Source of the DNA: Bacillota bacterium
Lineage (GTDB): Bacteria > Bacillota > UBA4882 > UBA8346
Reading direction: 5' to 3'
Assembly (NCBI GenBank): GCA_023435565.1
Contig: JAEYRN010000061.1
Coordinates: 1 to 10,802, forward strand
DNA: 10,802 bases
Below the pieces are notes generated by a model. The model was not told the origin of the DNA and searched no databases. It saw only the letters and a list, made by a program, of their open reading frames with translations. This document shows, piece by piece, positions 7,292 to 10,802 of this stretch (positions within the stretch are counted from its first letter, which is position 1; the number at the start of each line of letters is the position of its first letter). The position numbers were made by a program, and so were the translations under genes.

Positions 7292-7347
7292 ACTTACCTC
7301 CTTGTAAGTCAAGAGCTTTCTGAAATATTCAGAGAGTTCTTGACTTA
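7292..7347 (+). promoter_or_regulatory. Two mutually exclusive hairpins upstream of the LysM gene
   Basis: Hairpin A is ACTTAC-CTCCTT-GTAAGT (7292-7309). Hairpin B covers 7305-7347 with a 20-bp stem and 3-base loop ATA; its left arm is AAGTCAAGAGCTTTCTGAA at 7306-7324. The only two non-Watson-Crick positions in B are G-U pairs when read as plus-strand RNA, whereas minus-strand RNA would have A-C mismatches, which suggests it acts in plus-strand RNA. A and B share 7305-7309, so only one can form at a time. The loop region of A carries ACCTCCTT (7296-7303), identical to the 16S rRNA anti-Shine-Dalgarno core. No T-run follows B, so it is not an ordinary terminator. Function unknown. Confidence 0.45.
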
Positions 7348-7358
7348 TTTAATACTAT
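7346..7358 (+). repeat. 13-bp direct repeat TATTTAATACTAT, copy 1
   Basis: It is identical to the copy at 7416-7428, exactly 70 bp downstream, and adjoins the right arm of the long hairpin. The pair may be a regulatory binding site upstream of the LysM gene or chance in AT-rich DNA. Confidence 0.45.
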
Positions 7359-7404
7359 CCACCCTTTGCTCTAATAGTAAAACAATGCCAAAAGCATGGT
7401 CCAA

Positions 7405-7433
7405 AGTTAATTAGGTATTTAATACTATATACT
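7405..7433 (+). promoter_or_regulatory. Possible promoter of the LysM gene
   Basis: TATACT at 7428-7433 is a good -10 hexamer, but the -35 at 17 bp (AGTTAA, 7405-7410) is weak. Transcription would begin near 7440 and leave a leader of only about 15 bases. If so, the hairpins at 7292-7347 would lie outside the main transcript. A sporulation sigma factor could also read this region; I cannot decide. Confidence 0.3.
7416..7428 (+). repeat. 13-bp direct repeat TATTTAATACTAT, copy 2
   Basis: This is the second copy, 26 bp before the LysM start codon and abutting the possible -10 element TATACT (7428-7433). A protein bound here would sit on the LysM promoter. Confidence 0.45.
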
Positions 7434-7454
7434 AAAAGTCCAAGGAAAGAAGTG

Positions 7455-8663
7455 ATGAATTTGTCGATCCAATGTCCTCCGGGGTCATTTGTATATAGTA
7501 TCAAGGCAGGAGACACATTATTTAGGCTGGCCCAGACATATGGCACTACCGTCAATGCCATTATCGCGATTAATCCCGGTATTAACCCCAATGCGCTCCA
7601 AATCGGCCAAAGAATCTGCATCCCCGGCGCAGCACCAGTGGTCTGTCCGGAAGGTAGCTTTCCTTATGTGATTAAACGTGGTGACACTTTGTTTGCGTTA
7701 GCTCAGCAATTTGGAACCACAGTAGCAGCCATTATTGCCATTAACCCCGGTATTAATCCCAATGCGCTTCAAGTAGGGCAAACTATCTGTATCCCCGGCG
7801 TAACTCCGCCAGTTTGTCCCACAGGGAGTTTTTCCTATACCATCCAGCGCGGCGATACATTATTTGCATTAGCCCAGAGATTTAACACCACAGTATCGGC
7901 CATCTTAGCTCTTAATCCCGGTCTCGATCCTAATGCGCTCCAAGTTGGAAGGATAATTTGTATCCCCGGCGCAGCTCCGCCAGTCTGCCCCACAGGAAGT
8001 TTTTCCTATACCATCCAGCGCGGTGACACATTATTTGCATTAGCCCAGAGATTTAACACCACAGTATCGGCCATCTTAGCTCTTAATCCCGGTCTTGACC
8101 CCAATGTTCTCCAAGTTGGCCAGATAATCTGTATTCCAGGCGCGGCGCCGCCGGTTTGTCCACAAGGAAGTTTCGTTTATGTAATCCGTAGCGGTGATAC
8201 ATTATTTGCTCTAGCACAGAGGTTTGGGACCACAGTCACTGCCATAATTGCAATTAATCCCGGCCTTGACCCAAATGCGCTCCGGATCGGACAGACAATT
8301 TGCATTCCGCAAGCAGTACCAACTTGTCCGGGAGGCACTCTTTACACCATTCAATCAGGAGATACGCTATTTTTAATAGCTACCAGATTTGATATCTCAG
8401 TAGGAGCCTTACAAGCGGCTAACCCCGGTTTAGATCCGAACCGCCTGGTCCCAGGGCAACGCATTTGTATTCCGGCACCGCAACCCATCGTCTGTCCCGG
8501 CAATAATACATATGTAATTCAACCCGGAGAGACATTGAGTACAATAGCGGAAAAATTTACAGTGAGTGCCGCGGATATTTTAGTTCTCAATCCGGGTTTA
8601 CGGCCTAGTGATTTTATTCCGGGAAGGACTATTTGCCTCCCGACCACTCAGGCCCCGGTTTAA
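7455..8663 (+). CDS. Seven-LysM-repeat protein, probable cell-wall or spore-wall binding protein
   Basis: The 402-residue protein consists almost wholly of seven LysM modules, the roughly 45-residue fold that binds N-acetylglucosamine polymers such as peptidoglycan. Each module begins CP and ends with CIP or CLP; a typical core is YTIQRGDTLFALAQRF...NPGLDPNALQVG. Every repeat therefore carries two cysteines, which could pair or cross-link. The start at ATG 7455 is preferred over GTG 7452 because AAGGA at 7442-7446 sits 8 bases before it. No signal peptide is visible (MNLSIQCPPGSF), and no catalytic domain follows. Signal-less LysM proteins are known from spore coat and cortex assembly (SafA is one), so loading from the mother-cell cytoplasm is possible; non-classical export is the alternative. 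It is convergent with the amidase gene and shares a terminator with it. Repeats 3 and 4 are nearly identical at the DNA level. Confidence 0.92.
   Translation: MNLSIQCPPGSFVYSIKAGDTLFRLAQTYGTTVNAIIAINPGINPNALQIGQRICIPGAAPVVCPEGSFPYVIKRGDTLFALAQQFGTTVAAIIAINPGINPNALQVGQTICIPGVTPPVCPTGSFSYTIQRGDTLFALAQRFNTTVSAILALNPGLDPNALQVGRIICIPGAAPPVCPTGSFSYTIQRGDTLFALAQRFNTTVSAILALNPGLDPNVLQVGQIICIPGAAPPVCPQGSFVYVIRSGDTLFALAQRFGTTVTAIIAINPGLDPNALRIGQTICIPQAVPTCPGGTLYTIQSGDTLFLIATRFDISVGALQAANPGLDPNRLVPGQRICIPAPQPIVCPGNNTYVIQPGETLSTIAEKFTVSAADILVLNPGLRPSDFIPGRTICLPTTQAPV
7473..8660 (+). repeat. Tandem array of seven LysM-coding repeats
   Basis: The repeat-opening cysteine codons lie at 7473, 7644, 7815, 7986, 8157, 8325 and 8493, giving periods of 171, 171, 171, 171, 168 and 168 bp. 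Copies 3 (7815-7985) and 4 (7986-8156) share long identical DNA runs, including silent positions, which points to a recent duplication or gene conversion. Copies 6 and 7 are the most diverged. Confidence 0.9.
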
Positions 8664-8672
8664 TAAGGCACG

Positions 8673-8692
8673 AGGCTTGAGGCAAGAGTTTT
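8673..8692 (+). repeat. GGCATGAG-type short repeat, copy 3
   Basis: AGGCTTGAGGCAAGAGTTTT lies just behind the LysM stop codon and matches the minus-strand copy at 1253-1272 in 18 of 20 positions. A further related unit (GGCACGA) directly precedes it. Confidence 0.5.
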
Positions 8693-8763
8693 TAGTTAGC
8701 CTTCGCCACCTTTTTGAAACCTAGTGAGTGGTGATTAGAAATAGTTCAATTATATTGACATAA

Positions 8764-8800
8764 AAAACGCCGTAGGCAACCATTTGCTTCACGGCGTTTT
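8764..8800. terminator. Bidirectional terminator between the LysM and amidase genes
   Basis: A perfect 10-bp outer stem AAAACGCCGT / ACGGCGTTTT spans 8764-8773 and 8791-8800, with an inner GCAA/TTGC pairing. On the plus strand it ends in four T residues for the LysM gene. On the minus strand it runs into six T residues, serving the amidase gene. It sits between two converging stop codons, as expected. Confidence 0.88.
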
Positions 8801-8824
8801 AATATTGACAATTTTCTTGATGGA

Positions 8825-10618
8825 TTATTTTATTTCCCGACGCATCCGGCGGGCATAACGTTCAATACCGGTGATTATGGCATTAGCGCAGGCCAAGCGG
8901 AAACCGTCAGTTTTTAAATAAGCCTCTTCCTCAGGAACAATCATATACGCCGACTCAATTAGTACGGAGGGCATCTGTGGAGCTCGGGTTAGGGCTAGGT
9001 TGCCATAGTATAAACCATCATCGGGTAAAACATATTTACTGCTTGCACCGAAGGTTTCAGTATAAGCTTTATGAATCTCTTTGGCCAAGGGTAGACTCAT
9101 TGGGGTATAATAATAAACCCCAAAGCCGTGTTTTTCAAAAGGGTTTCCGCCATAAGGAAGGGCGTTGTTATGGATGCTGATCAGTAAGTCCGCTCTATTT
9201 CGCCAAGCGATTAGGGGGCGTTCGATTAGCGGAACATCTTGATCGCCTTCACGGACCATAATGACCTTAGCCCCTTTAGCAATAAGTTTTTCTTTAAGAA
9301 CAAGGGCTTGAGCTAGATTGGCGTCTTTTTCAGCATAACCGGTAGGACCCACTGCTCCGGTATCGGCTGAATGGCCGGGGTCAACGGCTATGGTAAGCCC
9401 TTTTAGAGTGAAATCATTTACAGTTACAGGCGGGGGAGTTCTTAACTCAAAGACGAATTGATTTCCTTCATAACGACTGTCATAACCCCACCAACTGTTG
9501 GGCAAGGTATGGATACGTAACCGGTAGGTTTCTTCATCATCTTGGAACCATTCCAATTGTTTGACAGCTCCAATAGCTGCATTATTTATCCAATCAGTAT
9601 TTGAAAAAGCGCCGTAAAACAAAATATCCAAATATTTGCCTTCCGCTTCGGGGTTGATTTTAAAGGGAATTTTACGCTTTAACGGTATTCGGATAAAGGT
9701 AGAAGCATCCTTTACGCTCAAGGTTACATTTCCGGCCACAATATGGGCTGGAGGAGTCCCTTGTGGAAGAAGTTTAACCTGGTTAACATTAACCCATACA
9801 GTATTGGTTTTGTTCAATCGGACCCGATATTCCCCACCTATTCTTCCGGTTATTTGCAACAAAGTTCCTTCAGGAGGAAACATCAGATATCCCGCCAGAT
9901 CGTTTTGGGATAAAGCTGGTCCGGTCCGAAGGACCGTATTGGGTGAAATGGTTTCAGCCATAACTGGGGATTGACCTTTGAACAATGAGATTGTCCCTTC
10001 AGCTTCTTTAGACTCCCTTTGGTTTTTGGCATCGAGGGTTACTTTGATCTTTGATTTATTGAGTTTGTCAACGTTTCCGATTCGATATACTCCGTAATAG
10101 ATTCCACTGACACCGGTTTTGGACTCATTCATCGGAAATTTTCCCCTGATACCCTTAATTGTAAAATAGGCCTCTTTTCCAGGGCTTCCTTTACATATGA
10201 CTTCAATATTATCTCCGGGGAGTAATTCTTGATCTTGACCGGATGTAACATATTCAATGATTAATGGTAATTCCGGTGCCGGCTGTTCCGGTTTAGCCAC
10301 CAAAATGGTCCGGGTTAAATGATATGTTTTAGCGCTTAGCCTTAGTTCAGCTTTAATTTCAAATTCACCGGGAGTAAGGTTGACCATGGCCAAAAAACCG
10401 CCACCCGGATGGATCCTAACCGGGATTCCATTAATCGAAAGTATTCCATCCGGTGGTGCCGAACCAAAGACAAAAGAGGAATTTAACGCCGGTAAATGAG
10501 CGTTTTCAACCGGATGGACAATTTTAATGGGATTTTCAGGTTGAAGGGTAGACGGTTCGGCGAATAAAACGCCGTGGAATAATGTTGCCAACAAAAGAAC
10601 CGCAATAACATGTTTCAT
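8825..10618 (-). CDS. Exported N-acetylmuramoyl-L-alanine amidase (Amidase_3) with accessory beta domains
   Basis: Zinc enzyme that cleaves the bond between N-acetylmuramic acid and L-alanine in peptidoglycan, outside the cell. The start is ATG at 10618: GAGG (10625-10628 on the minus strand) lies six bases upstream, and the in-frame TTG at 10630 overlaps that site. The protein has 597 residues with a signal peptide, cleavage likely after LFA (residue 20). Then come an Ig-like domain (about 28-112), a second beta-rich region (about 115-210), a bacterial SH3-like domain (about 218-286, with LRTGPALSQNDL), an AMIN-like beta domain (about 290-396), and Amidase_3 (about 408-590). Zinc ligands are visible: H416 in VDPGHS, E430 in YAEKDANL, H483 in SIHNNA; the catalytic E555 is in VLIESAYM. 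The enzyme therefore looks active. CwlC/CwlD/AmiC-type enzymes are relatives; the long N-terminal arm is likely for wall targeting (inference). It is a single-gene unit with its own terminator. Confidence 0.93.
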   Translation of the reverse strand: MKHVIAVLLLATLFHGVLFAEPSTLQPENPIKIVHPVENAHLPALNSSFVFGSAPPDGILSINGIPVRIHPGGGFLAMVNLTPGEFEIKAELRLSAKTYHLTRTILVAKPEQPAPELPLIIEYVTSGQDQELLPGDNIEVICKGSPGKEAYFTIKGIRGKFPMNESKTGVSGIYYGVYRIGNVDKLNKSKIKVTLDAKNQRESKEAEGTISLFKGQSPVMAETISPNTVLRTGPALSQNDLAGYLMFPPEGTLLQITGRIGGEYRVRLNKTNTVWVNVNQVKLLPQGTPPAHIVAGNVTLSVKDASTFIRIPLKRKIPFKINPEAEGKYLDILFYGAFSNTDWINNAAIGAVKQLEWFQDDEETYRLRIHTLPNSWWGYDSRYEGNQFVFELRTPPPVTVNDFTLKGLTIAVDPGHSADTGAVGPTGYAEKDANLAQALVLKEKLIAKGAKVIMVREGDQDVPLIERPLIAWRNRADLLISIHNNALPYGGNPFEKHGFGVYYYTPMSLPLAKEIHKAYTETFGASSKYVLPDDGLYYGNLALTRAPQMPSVLIESAYMIVPEEEAYLKTDGFRLACANAIITGIERYARRMRREIK

Positions 10619-10642
10619 GGTTAGCCTCAAAAAATATTTTTT

Positions 10643-10671
10643 AGTATACAGTTTTGATGAGTTTAATTGAA
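10643..10671 (-). promoter_or_regulatory. Likely promoter of the amidase gene
   Basis: On the minus strand TATACT (10643-10648) is a good -10 element. TTCAAT (10666-10671) is a weak -35 at the ideal 17-bp spacing. The -10 lies 24 bp before the amidase ATG, so the leader would be short, with GAGG as ribosome binding site. Confidence 0.45.
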
Positions 10672-10680
10672 GTTAATAAC

Positions 10681-10802
10681 TCAACTTTCGCAGCAAGAAA
10701 TCAGCAGATAAACCTTGATATAATTAGGCAAACCAGCAATCCACTGTTCGAGTTGACTTTTAATCATTTTTGATAATTTCTTTCCAGTCTTAGTCGTAAT
10801 AT
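10681..10802 (-). CDS. Possible 3' end of an unidentified minus-strand gene
   Basis: On the minus strand a frame is open from the right window edge to a TGA at 10681-10683, giving 39 residues with a basic, then hydrophobic, composition (for example LEQWIAGLPNYIKVYLLIS). I do not recognise a family. An open run of this length can occur by chance, so support is weak. If real, its stop lies 62 bp before the amidase start codon, and its end would adjoin or overlap the amidase promoter. Confidence 0.25.
   Translation of the reverse strand, partial: ITTKTGKKLSKMIKSQLEQWIAGLPNYIKVYLLISCCES

Noticed and set aside
7093..7323. Plus-strand open frame of 76 codons in the intergenic region
   Set aside because: It runs through the MITE-like element, the terminator and the hairpins, with no ribosome binding site.
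7473..8660. Regular 171-bp repeats as a CRISPR or satellite array
   Set aside because: The repeats are in frame, encode well-formed LysM modules and diverge mainly at silent or tolerated positions.
8977..9974. Plus-strand open frames (8977-9180, 9636-9974) opposite the amidase
   Set aside because: Antisense shadows of a clearly real gene, without ribosome binding sites or known motifs.
10619..10630. TTG start for the amidase at 10630
   Set aside because: It overlaps the GAGG ribosome binding site that serves ATG 10618, and the signal peptide begins naturally at that ATG.

Overview
The window reads as a chromosomal segment of a Gram-positive-type bacterium, most likely a spore-forming member of the Bacillota (clostridial or related). 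The grounds are YesM/YesN-type two-component proteins, strong purine-rich ribosome binding sites, TTG start use, a signal-less multi-LysM protein and a mostly AT-rich composition. The species cannot be named from the sequence. No rRNA, tRNA or CRISPR array was seen.

Layout. (1) Positions 2-937 (+) hold the 3' part of a YjfF/RbsC-like sugar ABC transporter permease, visibly richer in GC than what follows. (2) Positions 938-1319 are a gene-free stretch in which GC-rich composition gives way to AT-rich DNA at about 1080-1140, with short GGCATGA-type repeats at the junction. (3) Positions 1320-6979 (+) form a compact four-gene sensory operon: a membrane-anchored sensor domain without a kinase; a sugar-type substrate-binding protein (likely TTG start at 2510); a YesM-type histidine kinase overlapping it by ATGA; and a YesN-type response regulator (REC plus AraC-type HTH). 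(4) Positions 6980-7454 are non-coding. They carry a 98-bp MITE-like element with 16-bp perfect terminal inverted repeats and a TTAG target duplication, a rho-independent terminator, two mutually exclusive hairpins, and a 13-bp direct repeat. (5) Positions 7455-8663 (+) encode a protein built entirely of seven LysM repeats. (6) A bidirectional terminator lies at 8764-8800. (7) Positions 8825-10618 (-) encode an exported N-acetylmuramoyl-L-alanine amidase with several accessory beta domains. (8) The right edge holds the amidase promoter region and possibly the 3' end of another minus-strand gene.

How the parts work together. The binding protein, kinase and regulator form what is known elsewhere as a three-component sugar sensor (XylFII-LytS-YesN of Clostridium beijerinckii and AraP-AraS-AraT of Geobacillus are the closest precedents I know). 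It probably controls the ABC transporter operon whose last gene opens the window. The unusual addition is the first gene: a second extracytoplasmic sensor that stops just after its second membrane helix and carries a CxxCH motif. The LysM protein and the amidase are convergent cell-wall or spore-wall genes with no visible link to sugar sensing.
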